A stretch of 35,999 nt of DNA from an uncultured archaeon. Lineage in GTDB: Archaea > Halobacteriota > Methanosarcinia > Methanosarcinales > Methanoperedenaceae. Position numbers and translations under genes: made by a program. This document shows positions 1 to 7,448 of this stretch, one piece after another. The first letter of the stretch is position 1, and the number at the start of each line of letters is the position of its first letter. The notes beneath the pieces are model-generated. The model saw only the letters and a program-made list of their open reading frames with translations, did no database searches and had not been told where the DNA came from. Where the stretch lies: positions 1-35,999 of the forward strand of contig CABMII010000052.1 in the NCBI GenBank assembly GCA_902386255.1, read 5' to 3'.

Positions 1-86
1 CATGTTGCTTTATGCATTTCTCTTGGTCCACTTGGTCTGAAACCTCTGCCTCCTCCACGGAAGCCGCCTCTTCTATCGTTGTCCAT
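1..86 (-). CDS. Partial small Gly/Arg-rich protein, probably CxxC-type zinc protein
   Basis: Only the first 28 codons are in the window; the gene runs off the left edge. The visible N terminus starts MDNDRRGGFRGGG and continues through an RGF/PSGPRE segment to MHKAT, with the next codon beginning TG (a Cys or Trp). Short archaeal proteins with a Gly/Arg-rich head followed by a CxxC-x17-CxxC zinc domain commonly read this way at the junction, so that family is my best guess, by recall and not by search. A purine-rich GGAAAG lies about 8 nt before the ATG. The Arg/Gly head suggests nucleic-acid contact. The zinc domain itself is not visible here, so the family call is tentative. Confidence 0.55.
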   Translation of the reverse strand, partial: MDNDRRGGFRGGGRGFRPSGPREMHKAT

Positions 87-278
87 TTAATTTCTTTCCT
101 TTATTTTTAAACCAATTAACCTAATAAAAACAGCCCTAGACGGATTTAACCCTCTGAGTTGCCAAATAAGCCAACCGATTAAGCTGATAATTGTAGCTTG
201 CACCTTATATATTTTTTCCTCGTTCGAATTAAATCATCAGTGAATGTAAATCATCATAATTATCATAAACGTTAGAAA

Positions 279-286
279 ATTATATT
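279..286 (+). promoter_or_regulatory. TATA-like box for the surface-protein gene
   Basis: The AT-rich box ATTATATT sits 26-33 bp before the ATG at 312. An archaeal start site about 25 bp downstream of the box would fall just ahead of the ATG, giving a leaderless or nearly leaderless message. The rest of the 225-bp gap from 87 to 311 is AT-rich and holds no gene I can support. It does contain a direct repeat AAATCATCA at 231-239 and 248-256, of unknown meaning. Confidence 0.4.
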
Positions 287-311
287 AGTCTTTAAGTTAT
301 ATTGATTTTAG

Positions 312-1979
312 ATGAGATATTACATTGCTGCATTAATCATTATCGTCTTGTCCGCAGGTATGGCATCAGCTTTTAGCCCGGGTGACATAGAATGGGCTAA
401 TGCCGTATCCGGCACCCTTTCCAAGGGAAGTACGCTCACAAATGGGCAGTACATGGTTAAGGCAGTGCAATTTCCTTCTGCAGTCCCGGGTGTTAAGGAT
501 ATCAATGGAAATATAGTCCCTGAAACAGATGTTGACCCGGCGGTCTTTCTTGAAATTTATAAGAATGGTACCCTCATAAAACAGTTCATCCATAATCTGC
601 AAAGCGAGCCTTTTATCGATCCCGATTACGAAGTCAAAGTTTCAGCAACCGGTTTCACAGCAGGAAATGCTAAAGAATGGGTATATGAATACTATAATCC
701 CTCCGCAACCATATCTATACAGACGCGAGGAACTCCTAAGATTGATGTTTCGGTTACAACTGATAAAAGCACATACACATCTTACGATGACAATATAATT
801 ACAGCAACAGTGACAGTAACAAATAGCGGGACTGCAAGAGCAAAGAATGTCGATGTAAATCTCGATACAGGTGAATTGAAACTCAGGGGAGGAGATTCGA
901 GCCAGCTTCATCGGTACTACTATAATATGGAAGCCGGAACAACTCAGAGTTTTTCAGTTATTCTTCTTGTCCCCGGACTTATTGACCAGAAATCCTATGT
1001 TTTGAGCGCGAACGCCACGGCGAATGATGTCAAAGACCTAAAATATAAAGCAGTAACTGGTTCGGTCACAATTCCAGTCTCACCCAAACAGAATTATTTT
1101 ACTATAAGTAAGGCGGTCAGTAAAGACAGGATATATCTGCAGGATACTGTGCTTATGAGGATTACAGTAGCTAATAGCGGCATGTTCGATGCATACAATA
1201 TCAATATTACAGACAGCGTGAGTGATGGTTTCGAGTTAAAATCAAACACCTCGCTGCGCTGGGACTACCCGGTTCTAAAAGCTGGAGAATCGAAGGAGAT
1301 GACATATTCAATCAAGCCTCTTGAAACAAATATTAATGGCTTCACCATCTCCACCGCTTCCGCACAATTCACGGTCAATAACAAACCCTACACCGCCTCC
1401 TCTAAGCCATTCACGGTAATCGTGAACGGCCCCAAGATTCTCGTGAACAAGACAGTGGATAAGAAGTCTGTGAACCTGGGTGAAAATGTAACAGTTACCG
1501 TGAGCATCAATAATGTTGGGAATATAGCGACAAAAACCGAAGTCAAAGATTCATTGCCCGATGGTGTGAGCCTTTTAGGCGGTTCTACATCTCTTGATTC
1601 CACATTTTTGGACATGAACTCTCCAAGGACTTTTAACTATACTATCAGGATGAATACAGAAGGAGAGATTGTGTTGCCGCCGGCAGTGGCTAACTTTACC
1701 GATATCCAGTATAGAGGTGCAACAAGAACTTCAAATACCTCTGGCAGACCTGTAATTACAGTCATCGATAAAAGCAAAATTACGCCAGTCCCAACAGGAA
1801 CTACGGTACCAGGCCAGGCAACAGCCCAAACACTATCACAGGAAACGACAACATCAACATCTCTGCCGAATGAAACAGCCCAGCCAACCCCTACTCCTAT
1901 AACACCGGGTTTTGGGATTTCATTTGCAGTCGTTGTTTTGGTTGTCATGGCCAGAATCAGGCGAAGATTAAGATTCTAA
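312..1979 (+). CDS. Secreted S-layer-like surface protein with DUF11/CARDB-type repeats and PGF-CTERM tail
   Basis: A 555-residue exported protein. Residues 1-20 form a signal peptide (short basic start, long hydrophobic core, ASA-like cleavage site). About three beta-sandwich repeats follow, near residues 143-235, 262-370 and 375-480; each has the pattern 'V.K.V....V.LG..V.V.V.V.N.G' typical of DUF11/COG1361 archaeal surface proteins. A Thr/Pro/Ser-rich linker near residues 488-530, likely glycosylated, leads to PGF at 532-534, one hydrophobic segment and a basic tail (RIRRRLRF). This tripartite end matches PGF-CTERM sorting signals processed by archaeosortase A, which would move the protein to a lipid anchor outside the cell. 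It stands alone, with a TATA-like box about 30 bp upstream suggesting a nearly leaderless message. Partner and ligand are unknown. Confidence 0.8.
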   Translation: MRYYIAALIIIVLSAGMASAFSPGDIEWANAVSGTLSKGSTLTNGQYMVKAVQFPSAVPGVKDINGNIVPETDVDPAVFLEIYKNGTLIKQFIHNLQSEPFIDPDYEVKVSATGFTAGNAKEWVYEYYNPSATISIQTRGTPKIDVSVTTDKSTYTSYDDNIITATVTVTNSGTARAKNVDVNLDTGELKLRGGDSSQLHRYYYNMEAGTTQSFSVILLVPGLIDQKSYVLSANATANDVKDLKYKAVTGSVTIPVSPKQNYFTISKAVSKDRIYLQDTVLMRITVANSGMFDAYNINITDSVSDGFELKSNTSLRWDYPVLKAGESKEMTYSIKPLETNINGFTISTASAQFTVNNKPYTASSKPFTVIVNGPKILVNKTVDKKSVNLGENVTVTVSINNVGNIATKTEVKDSLPDGVSLLGGSTSLDSTFLDMNSPRTFNYTIRMNTEGEIVLPPAVANFTDIQYRGATRTSNTSGRPVITVIDKSKITPVPTGTTVPGQATAQTLSQETTTSTSLPNETAQPTPTPITPGFGISFAVVVLVVMARIRRRLRF

Positions 1980-2077
1980 TCGTGCATCGCACTCTATTCA
2001 CAAATCCGGATATTTCTTGGAGTGGCATGGAAGAAGCAGGAAGCATTTTTATATGAGTTTGATGCAGCATTAGGCTA

Positions 2078-2164
2078 ATGAAAATCGTCGCACCGTTTTA
2101 CTTAGCAGACACATATGGGTCTGCCATATGTGGACACCGCATAAAGCGAGGTGTCGCTTTATGA
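2078..2164 (+). other. Candidate 28-codon leader ORF overlapping engB start
   Basis: An ATG at 2078 opens a 28-codon frame whose TGA (2162-2164) overlaps the engB ATG (2161-2163) in an ATGA arrangement, as in translational coupling. A TATA-like TTTTTATA at 2046-2053 would place the transcription start close to 2078, so the short ORF could be read from a leaderless message. An open frame this short is expected by chance about a quarter of the time, so the claim rests on its position and not on coding statistics. Confidence 0.35.
2110..2160 (+). promoter_or_regulatory. Structured engB leader with hairpins around the ribosome binding site
   Basis: Three inverted repeats are packed before the engB ATG at 2161. 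CACATATGG (2110-2118) pairs perfectly with CCATATGTG (2124-2132). GACACC (2133-2138) pairs with GGTGTC (2150-2155), which would bury the GAGGTG ribosome binding site. AAAGCGA (2143-2149) pairs perfectly with TCGCTTT (2154-2160), leaving GGTG exposed in a 4-nt loop. The last two structures share bases and cannot coexist, as expected of an on/off leader. Function is inferred from pairing only. Confidence 0.5.
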
Positions 2165-2733
2165 AAGAGATAATATTCGCAGGGCGCTCCAATGTTGGCA
2201 AATCCACTCTCATCAGGGCTCTCACAGGTATAAAAATCCCGGTGGGCAAGCGGCCGGGTGTAACCAGAAAAGTCCTTAAGATTCCATACAGGAACGTCCA
2301 GATTACAGATATGCCTGGATTCGGGTTCATGAGCGGGGTGTCGGAAGAAAGCCGGGAAGCCATCAAGGACAATATCATTCGATATATTGAGAATAACGCC
2401 GATAACATCGTGCTTGCAGTGATGGTTGTGAATGCAGGTTCCTTTGCAGAAATCGTGGACAAGTGGAATGAGCGAGGCGAAATACCGGTAGAGGTTGAAC
2501 TGTTCGGGTTTTTGCAGGAAATGAACATCGATGTGGTCGTTGCAGCAAATAAAATAGATAAGGTCAAAGATGTAGATGTGACGCTTGACGGGATTGCAGA
2601 GAGACTCGGAATGATGCCGCCCTGGAGACAGTGGCCTGATAGGATAGTCCCGGTGAGCGCAAAAAAAGGGGAAATAAGAGGATTAAAAGAGCTCATCCAG
2701 AAAAGACTGGAAGCGAAACAAAAATCATTATAA
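2161..2733 (+). CDS. engB: GTP-binding protein EngB (YihA family)
   Basis: A 190-residue TRAFAC-class GTPase of the EngB/YihA family, which in bacteria assists large ribosomal subunit assembly; the archaeal role is presumed similar. Nucleotide motifs are complete: G1 GRSNVGKS at residues 8-15, G3 DMPG at 50-53, G4 NKID at 130-133 and G5 SAK at 166-168. The start was placed at 2161 because family members begin just before the P-loop (MKEIIFAGRSN) and a GAGGTG site lies 8-13 nt upstream. A longer frame from 2128 would add eleven residues that look like leader hairpin sequence. The leader has competing hairpins and an overlapping short ORF, both described separately. Confidence 0.93.
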   Translation: MKEIIFAGRSNVGKSTLIRALTGIKIPVGKRPGVTRKVLKIPYRNVQITDMPGFGFMSGVSEESREAIKDNIIRYIENNADNIVLAVMVVNAGSFAEIVDKWNERGEIPVEVELFGFLQEMNIDVVVAANKIDKVKDVDVTLDGIAERLGMMPPWRQWPDRIVPVSAKKGEIRGLKELIQKRLEAKQKSL

Positions 2734-2827
2734 TACCTCTAACTAGACCATTTGTATATAGTTGGGAAAAGATAGTTGGGAATTCGTTGCGATACATTCA
2801 AATGCTATAAAAACATCATTGAAACCC

Positions 2828-2998
2828 ATGGCAAAAAAGAAAGAAGGCAGCGGCCTTATGTCCTCAGCGGGTTTAATGAGATATTACGACGCTGAAGAAA
2901 CTGCAATAATAGTAGAGCCAAAAACCGTTGTTACTGTAGCAGTAGCGGCAGGTTTAGTTATCATGGCTTTGAATGCGTACTATCATATCTGGCCTTAA
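2828..2998 (+). CDS. secG: Protein translocase subunit Sec61-beta (SecG)
   Basis: A 56-residue archaeal Sec61-beta, the small nonessential third subunit of the SecYE-beta protein-conducting channel. It has a Lys-rich cytosolic head (MAKKKEG), the conserved SSAGLMRYYDAEE segment followed by the 'I.VEPKTV' stretch, and a single membrane span near residues 33-53 ending in a short exterior tail. The start at 2828 gives the usual family length. Reading on from 2762 adds 22 residues without family resemblance, and a TATA-like CTATAAAAA at 2805-2813 lies inside that stretch, so the longer frame is probably untranslated promoter DNA. No clear ribosome binding site is seen. It is transcribed in the same direction as engB and aroE. 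Confidence 0.93.
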   Translation: MAKKKEGSGLMSSAGLMRYYDAEETAIIVEPKTVVTVAVAAGLVIMALNAYYHIWP

Positions 2999-3050
2999 TC
3001 AGGATTTTCTATCAAAATACTTTTTAACCATCACAATTAATTAGGATAGC

Positions 3051-3866
3051 ATGAAGCTATTCGGTGTTCTTGGCGATCCTGTTTCCCACAGTTTATCTCC
3101 CATTATGCATAATGCGGCATTCAAAGCTCTCGGGATGGACTGTGAATATCATGCATTCAGGGTCAGCCCCGAATCCTTGCACGATGCGATACATGGCGCA
3201 CACGCTCTCGGGTTTGGGGGATTAAATCTCACCATACCTTTAAAAGAAAAAGCCCTTGAGATAGTTGAGCCCACAGATATGGCAAAACAGATAGGCGCAG
3301 TGAATACTGTGGATTTTAAGGTAGGAATAGTCGGATATAACACAGATGGGCTCGGGGCTAAAATGGCGCTAAAAGATAATGGCGTCGAAATAAAAGGAAA
3401 GAACGTGCTACTCCTCGGCGCGGGAGGCGCTGCCCGTGCAATTGCATTCCAGCTTGTATCCGATGGGGCAAGCGTGACCATAGCCAACAGGACTCCCGGC
3501 AGGGCGATTTCCCTTGCAAAAGAAGTTAGCAGGATGGGAAAAGCAAGTGCCGGCGATATCCGGAATCTTAAAAATCTAATCCAGAATAGCGATATTCTCA
3601 TAAATTCAACGTCCATAGGCATGTTCCCGAAAGTATCGGAAAGCATTGTGACATCGGATATGATTCACAGGAACCTTGTTGTGTTCGATATCGTTTACAA
3701 TCCCCAGAACACGCAGCTTCTCAGGGAAGCTAAAAAGGCAGGCGCAAAAACAATCGATGGAGTGATGATGCTTGTGTACCAGGGGGCAGAGGCATTTAAA
3801 ATCTGGACAGGGCAGAATCCGCCACTTGATGTCATGGAAAAAGCGGTCAGGGAGAAGCTGGCATGA
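3051..3866 (+). CDS. aroE: Shikimate dehydrogenase
   Basis: Reduces 3-dehydroshikimate to shikimate with NADPH in chorismate synthesis. At 271 residues it has the usual length. The N-terminal substrate domain carries SHSLSP at residues 12-17, the catalytic lysine K65 in TIPLKEKA and the aspartate D99 in YNTDG. The Rossmann loop GAGGAA follows at 123-128, with NRT shortly after, as in NADP-binding members. A short AGGAT lies just ahead of the ATG. The stop codon overlaps the tyrA start by four bases (ATGA), so the two genes form an operon and are probably translationally coupled. Together they cover one middle step of the common pathway and the branch to tyrosine. Confidence 0.96.
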   Translation: MKLFGVLGDPVSHSLSPIMHNAAFKALGMDCEYHAFRVSPESLHDAIHGAHALGFGGLNLTIPLKEKALEIVEPTDMAKQIGAVNTVDFKVGIVGYNTDGLGAKMALKDNGVEIKGKNVLLLGAGGAARAIAFQLVSDGASVTIANRTPGRAISLAKEVSRMGKASAGDIRNLKNLIQNSDILINSTSIGMFPKVSESIVTSDMIHRNLVVFDIVYNPQNTQLLREAKKAGAKTIDGVMMLVYQGAEAFKIWTGQNPPLDVMEKAVREKLA

Positions 3867-5164
3867 AAATATTAATCATAGGCGGGACAGGTGAAACGGG
3901 AAGATTTTTTGCAAAATTTTATAAAAAACACGGCTTTGATGTGGCAATTTGGGGAATCAATAAGAAAAAAGACATAGCTCTGGAATTGGGCGTGCAGTTT
4001 GCCGATGACCTTGATAAGGAAATAAAATCGAGCGATGTTGTAATGATCTCTGTGCCCATCAATATCACGGAAAAGACCATTGAAGAAATCGCCCCGAAAA
4101 TGCAGACCGGCAGTTTGCTCATGGATATCACCTCCATAAAAAAAGGCCCGATAGAAGCCATGATAAGACATGCTCCTGCGAATGTGGAAATCCTGGGTTC
4201 GCATCCCATGTTCGGGCCATCCATACCCGATATAAGGGGACAGATTGTGATTTTTACGCCAATCGAAGGGAGATGTACAAAATGGTTCCCGGTAATCAGG
4301 AACCTGTACGAAGACAACGGCGCCCATATCGAGATAATGGACGCCGTGGAGCACGATAAAATGATGGCTGTGGTACAGGGTCTCACGCATTTTGCTTATA
4401 TTTCCATAGGGGCAGTTTTTGGGGAACTTGAATTTGATGTTGCGAATTCGAGAAGATTCATGAGCCCGATGTATGATATTATGCTTGACCTCGTGGGACG
4501 GATACTGGGGCAAAACCCGTACCTTTATGCCATGATACAGATGAACCCTGAGGTTGCGAAGGTTCATAAGGCGTATATCGAAGAATGCAACCTGCTGGCG
4601 GGCATAGTCAAAAAGAAGGATGTAGAAGGCTTCGTGGGTCTTATGAAAAAAGCTTCGGCGCATTTCGGGGATACCGAATCGGCCCTGCGGCGGTCTGAAA
4701 AGCTTATCGGGACAAAAATAGCGGAGCATGAAGAACTTGTGCGCTCTATCGGCAGCGAGAGGGCGCTCAAACATATTTATTCAAGCGTGGTTCACTTCGG
4801 TATCGTGAAAAAAGTGACACCGAGGACTGTTCTGCTTGAGCGTGGAGGGAGGACGACCGAGCTTTTGATAGAGAATGTGAGACTATTAAATGATAAGGAA
4901 TTGTTCGCATGGAAAGCTGCAAATTTAAAAAACGTGACACGAGATATCTCAGTTTTTATTCCGAAGGGTTCTGACACTGGTATTATAAAAAATGTAATAA
5001 GTGGCACAAACAGCGTGGTTTCCGTAGAGGTTATCGATGTATATTCTAAGCAAAATACCCAGAGTGTTACATATAGAGTCACAATATTCGGAGATCAAGA
5101 CATAGCTTCGGTGCAGGGAAGCGTAGAGGCGCTTCTCAGGGGCATAGGCTGTAGTGTAAGGTAA
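3863..5164 (+). CDS. tyrA: Prephenate dehydrogenase with extra C-terminal domain
   Basis: Converts prephenate to 4-hydroxyphenylpyruvate with NAD(P)+, committing chorismate to tyrosine. The N-terminal Rossmann motif is GGTGETG at residues 7-13. HPMFGPS near 113-119 holds the conserved catalytic histidine, and VVQGLTHFAY near 170-179 is the second conserved His block. The catalytic core ends around residue 290. A further domain of about 130 residues follows; its last 30 residues ('YRV.IFGD....V...V..LL..IG..V') look like a ferredoxin-fold domain, perhaps related to ACT or FDX-ACB modules. An ACT-like fold would suggest amino-acid feedback control, but this is inference. No chorismate mutase domain is present. 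Confidence 0.92.
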   Translation: MKILIIGGTGETGRFFAKFYKKHGFDVAIWGINKKKDIALELGVQFADDLDKEIKSSDVVMISVPINITEKTIEEIAPKMQTGSLLMDITSIKKGPIEAMIRHAPANVEILGSHPMFGPSIPDIRGQIVIFTPIEGRCTKWFPVIRNLYEDNGAHIEIMDAVEHDKMMAVVQGLTHFAYISIGAVFGELEFDVANSRRFMSPMYDIMLDLVGRILGQNPYLYAMIQMNPEVAKVHKAYIEECNLLAGIVKKKDVEGFVGLMKKASAHFGDTESALRRSEKLIGTKIAEHEELVRSIGSERALKHIYSSVVHFGIVKKVTPRTVLLERGGRTTELLIENVRLLNDKELFAWKAANLKNVTRDISVFIPKGSDTGIIKNVISGTNSVVSVEVIDVYSKQNTQSVTYRVTIFGDQDIASVQGSVEALLRGIGCSVR

Positions 5165-5214
5165 GTTTTATTAGATATGAACACACGCAACAATAGAAAG
5201 ATGGATTTGATATT

Positions 5215-5457
5215 ATGGTAGAAAAAACAACAGTTCGGCCGAATCTCAAAGACCTTAAAATAGGCGATGTACTGCATGTCGGGACAGAAGATAAGGGTGA
5301 AATCTTTACAGTTACCAAACTTGGCGAGAATACGTATATCCTCGACCGCGGCGGGGAACTTGTTGAATACGGCAGGGCGGTAATGGCCAAGAATATATAC
5401 GGTTTTGCTGAGAGGTACAAGGCTGTTTATTGGGTGACTCATGAGGACGAGGAGTAA
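5215..5457 (+). CDS. Conserved-looking 80-aa protein of unknown function
   Basis: An acidic 80-residue protein without signal peptide or membrane span. The centre alternates beta-like strands ('GDVLHVGTEDKGEIFTVTKL', then 'YILDRGGELVEYGRA'), suggesting a small beta-barrel such as an SH3- or KOW-like fold. It ends in an acidic tail EDEE. I do not recognise a named family. It follows tyrA by 50 bp in the same direction, so it could share the message, though a spacing of that size also allows a separate promoter. The ATG at 5215 is the only sensible start, but no strong ribosome binding site precedes it. Codon choice looks like that of its neighbours. Confidence 0.7.
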   Translation: MVEKTTVRPNLKDLKIGDVLHVGTEDKGEIFTVTKLGENTYILDRGGELVEYGRAVMAKNIYGFAERYKAVYWVTHEDEE

Positions 5458-5511
5458 TTAAGAGCTTGTATTCCATTAATTTATCAAGTTACATTGGTAA
5501 TGATTTTAAGT

Positions 5512-5540
5512 AAATAAAATATAAAAATAAAAAAAATCTG
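5512..5540 (-). terminator. T-rich terminator downstream of the Thr-rich membrane protein
   Basis: Just beyond the stop codon at 5545-5547 (minus strand) the transcript would contain long U runs, visible on the plus strand as dense A tracts such as AATAAAAAAAATC. Archaeal transcription commonly ends at such U-rich stretches without a hairpin. The assignment is based on composition only. Confidence 0.45.
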
Positions 5541-5544
5541 GAAA

Positions 5545-6165
5545 TTATTCTTGAGGCGGCGGGTTATTCGAATCCGTATCCTTCGGCTTATTTTTCTTGG
5601 CAACCGGATTACTTGTTGCAGCCTCTGTTACTCCCTTAAGCGCAAGTCCAGCCGTAAAAGCACTGAATGCCACTTGCGCCGGATTTGTAGTTGTAGTAGT
5701 CGTAGGCAAATTCCCAGTATTTGTTGTCGTATTTATAATAGTTGTTGTCATGTTTGTAATAGTTGTGGTCATGTTTGTAGTAACTGTAGACTGCCCTACA
5801 TTCGGGTTAAAAACTAAAATTCCTGCAACAACTCCTAAAATAATTCCTGCTATCGAACCAAGGTAAAGGCCATCTTCATTATTTTTTGGTATCAATATCG
5901 TACCTTGGCTTTGAGCAATTTCATGTACGAAACCGCCCAACCCACCCGCGGTCAGGGATATCAACACGAAGTCTCTAGCTATCCATGCCGATCTCAGCTC
6001 ATAAATCAAAAAGAGCAGGATCACAAAATTCAGCACTAAGAAAGCTACTTTTCCTAAATTATTACATATTGTAGATTTTATTTTTTCCCAAATACAATCT
6101 ATTAATGTTGTACCACCTGTTGTTGTACCACCTGTTGTTGTACCACCTGTTGTTGTATCGTTCAT
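5545..6165 (-). CDS. Thr-rich multi-pass membrane protein with tandem TTTGG repeats
   Basis: A 206-residue protein I do not recognise. The N terminus repeats TTTGG three times (encoded by perfect 15-bp DNA repeats). Hydrophobic spans follow near residues 38-60, 66-85 and 98-120. After the third span comes an Asn/Thr-rich stretch (TTNMTTT repeats, then TTTTTTN) near 128-165, a fourth weakly hydrophobic segment, and a Lys/Pro-rich charged tail. Thr-rich spacers of this kind are often glycosylated cell-surface linkers in archaea. A strong AGGAGGAT ribosome binding site at 6171-6178 fixes the start. It stands alone between tyrA's neighbour and initiator tRNA-Met, with T-rich DNA after the stop. 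Its function is unknown; the in-frame repeats could change length by slippage. Confidence 0.7.
   Translation of the reverse strand: MNDTTTGGTTTGGTTTGGTTLIDCIWEKIKSTICNNLGKVAFLVLNFVILLFLIYELRSAWIARDFVLISLTAGGLGGFVHEIAQSQGTILIPKNNEDGLYLGSIAGIILGVVAGILVFNPNVGQSTVTTNMTTTITNMTTTIINTTTNTGNLPTTTTTTNPAQVAFSAFTAGLALKGVTEAATSNPVAKKNKPKDTDSNNPPPQE
6107..6151 (-). repeat. Three perfect 15-bp tandem repeats inside a coding region
   Basis: The plus-strand unit GTTGTACCACCTGTT occurs three times in succession (6107-6121, 6122-6136, 6137-6151), and a partial fourth copy begins at 6152. On the minus strand it encodes TTTGG per unit, so gain or loss of a unit keeps the reading frame. Perfect identity between units implies recent expansion or ongoing slippage. 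Confidence 0.9.
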
Positions 6166-6273
6166 TTTTTATCCTCCTATGGTTTTTGAGAATACTCAAC
6201 CACCATTCAATATTTTAGATTTATTCTATATCATATATAGTTTTTGGCAGAATAAAGAAAAAAAGTTGCAATA

Positions 6274-6348
6274 TAGCGGGGAATGGATTCGAACCATTGA
6301 TCTACGGGTTATGAGCCCGTCGGGATATCCTGACTACCCTACCCCGCT
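6274..6348 (-). tRNA. Initiator tRNA-Met (CAU)
   Basis: On the minus strand the 75-nt sequence starts AGCGGGG and ends CCCCGCU plus discriminator A, a full 7-bp acceptor stem. The anticodon loop CTCATAA presents CAU at 34-36. The anticodon stem ACGGG/CCCGT carries three consecutive G-C pairs next to the loop, and the acceptor begins A1-U72; both are hallmarks of archaeal initiator tRNA. The T arm reads AATGG-TTCGAAT-CCATT. No intron is present and CCA is not encoded. Confidence 0.95.
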
Positions 6349-6449
6349 TCTGGAGTAAAAATAGTGAACTCTTCATTGTGAATGATAAATGATAAAGCCT
6401 TCGGTTATGGGAATCTCTATTATCTTTAAAAATAATATTACACGAAAGC

Positions 6450-7448
6450 ATGCTTTACGCAATCGAAACAAAAGAGATAACAAAACACTTCGATGATATT
6501 ACTGCAGTAAACAAAGTCAGCATATTTGTCAAACCCGGGGAACTATTCGGGCTCCTCGGCCCAAACGGGGCAGGGAAGACCACTCTCATACACATGCTGT
6601 CCACGATGACCGAACCATCAAGCGGAAGCGCTAAAGTCTGGGGTTATGATGTTGCACTGGAACCCGGATCGGTAAGGCAAAATATCGGCGTGGTGTTCCA
6701 GGATACTACATTGGATGACCGCCTTACCGGGAGGGAGAACCTCGACCTTCATGGCAGGCTCTATGGTCTTGACGGTAAAACAAGGAAAAAGAGGATTGAA
6801 GAGGTGCTTTCTCTTGTGGAACTCGCGGACAGGGCAGACGTTCTCGTCAAGACCTATTCCGGGGGAATGATGAGGCGCCTTGAAATCGCACGGGGTCTTA
6901 TGCACCACCCGCATGTTTTATTTCTCGATGAGCCCACCCTTGGTCTTGACCCGCAGACAAGGCTGCATATATGGGAATATATAAAAAAATTGAATAAAGA
7001 GGAAGGCGTGTCCATCATGCTCACAACACATTATATGGAAGAAGCCGACCACCTGTGCAACAGGATTGCGATAATCGATCATGGCGAGATAGTTGCGCTC
7101 GATACCCCGGAATCCCTGAAAAACATGCTCGGTGGGGATGTAATCACACTCGAGCTGGAAAAATCCGATGACATATCAAGATTATGTGAAATCTATCAAA
7201 AAAACGGATGCGCTAATATAGTTACAGAGAAAATGAATGAGATATTTATTACAGTTGAAAATGGAGAACGCCAGATTCCCCACATACTATCCCTGGCATC
7301 CACTGCAGGTATTTCCATCCAGGCGGTCAGCTTGCGAAAACCAACGCTGGACGATGTTTTTATTCATCATACGGGGCGCGCCATAAGGGATAAAGAAGTA
7401 AGTGAAATTGAAACAGTGGGTTATAAAATCCGCTCAAGGAGGAAATAA
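6450..7448 (+). CDS. ABC transporter ATP-binding protein (DrrA/CcmA-like)
   Basis: The ATPase of a two-gene export system, powering the membrane partner encoded next. Walker A GPNGAGKT lies at residues 37-44, the Q-loop at Q84, the signature YSGGM at 136-140, Walker B VLFLDEP at 156-162 and the H-loop at H194. About 80 residues after the nucleotide domain resemble the C-terminal extension of daunorubicin-resistance-type (DrrA) ATPases. The stop codon shares one base with the next start, so the permease is translationally coupled. A TATA-like stretch lies 20-25 bp before the ATG. The substrate cannot be inferred from sequence. The promoter appears to serve the ATPase, the permease and cofD together. 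Confidence 0.93.
   Translation: MLYAIETKEITKHFDDITAVNKVSIFVKPGELFGLLGPNGAGKTTLIHMLSTMTEPSSGSAKVWGYDVALEPGSVRQNIGVVFQDTTLDDRLTGRENLDLHGRLYGLDGKTRKKRIEEVLSLVELADRADVLVKTYSGGMMRRLEIARGLMHHPHVLFLDEPTLGLDPQTRLHIWEYIKKLNKEEGVSIMLTTHYMEEADHLCNRIAIIDHGEIVALDTPESLKNMLGGDVITLELEKSDDISRLCEIYQKNGCANIVTEKMNEIFITVENGERQIPHILSLASTAGISIQAVSLRKPTLDDVFIHHTGRAIRDKEVSEIETVGYKIRSRRK

Noticed and set aside
2128-2160. Longer engB start at 2128
   Set aside because: The added eleven residues are encoded by hairpin leader sequence, homologues start at the P-loop strand, and the GAGGTG site fits 2161.
2762-2827. Longer secG start at 2762
   Set aside because: Adds 22 residues unlike Sec61-beta and covers the TATA-like box; 2828 gives the normal length.
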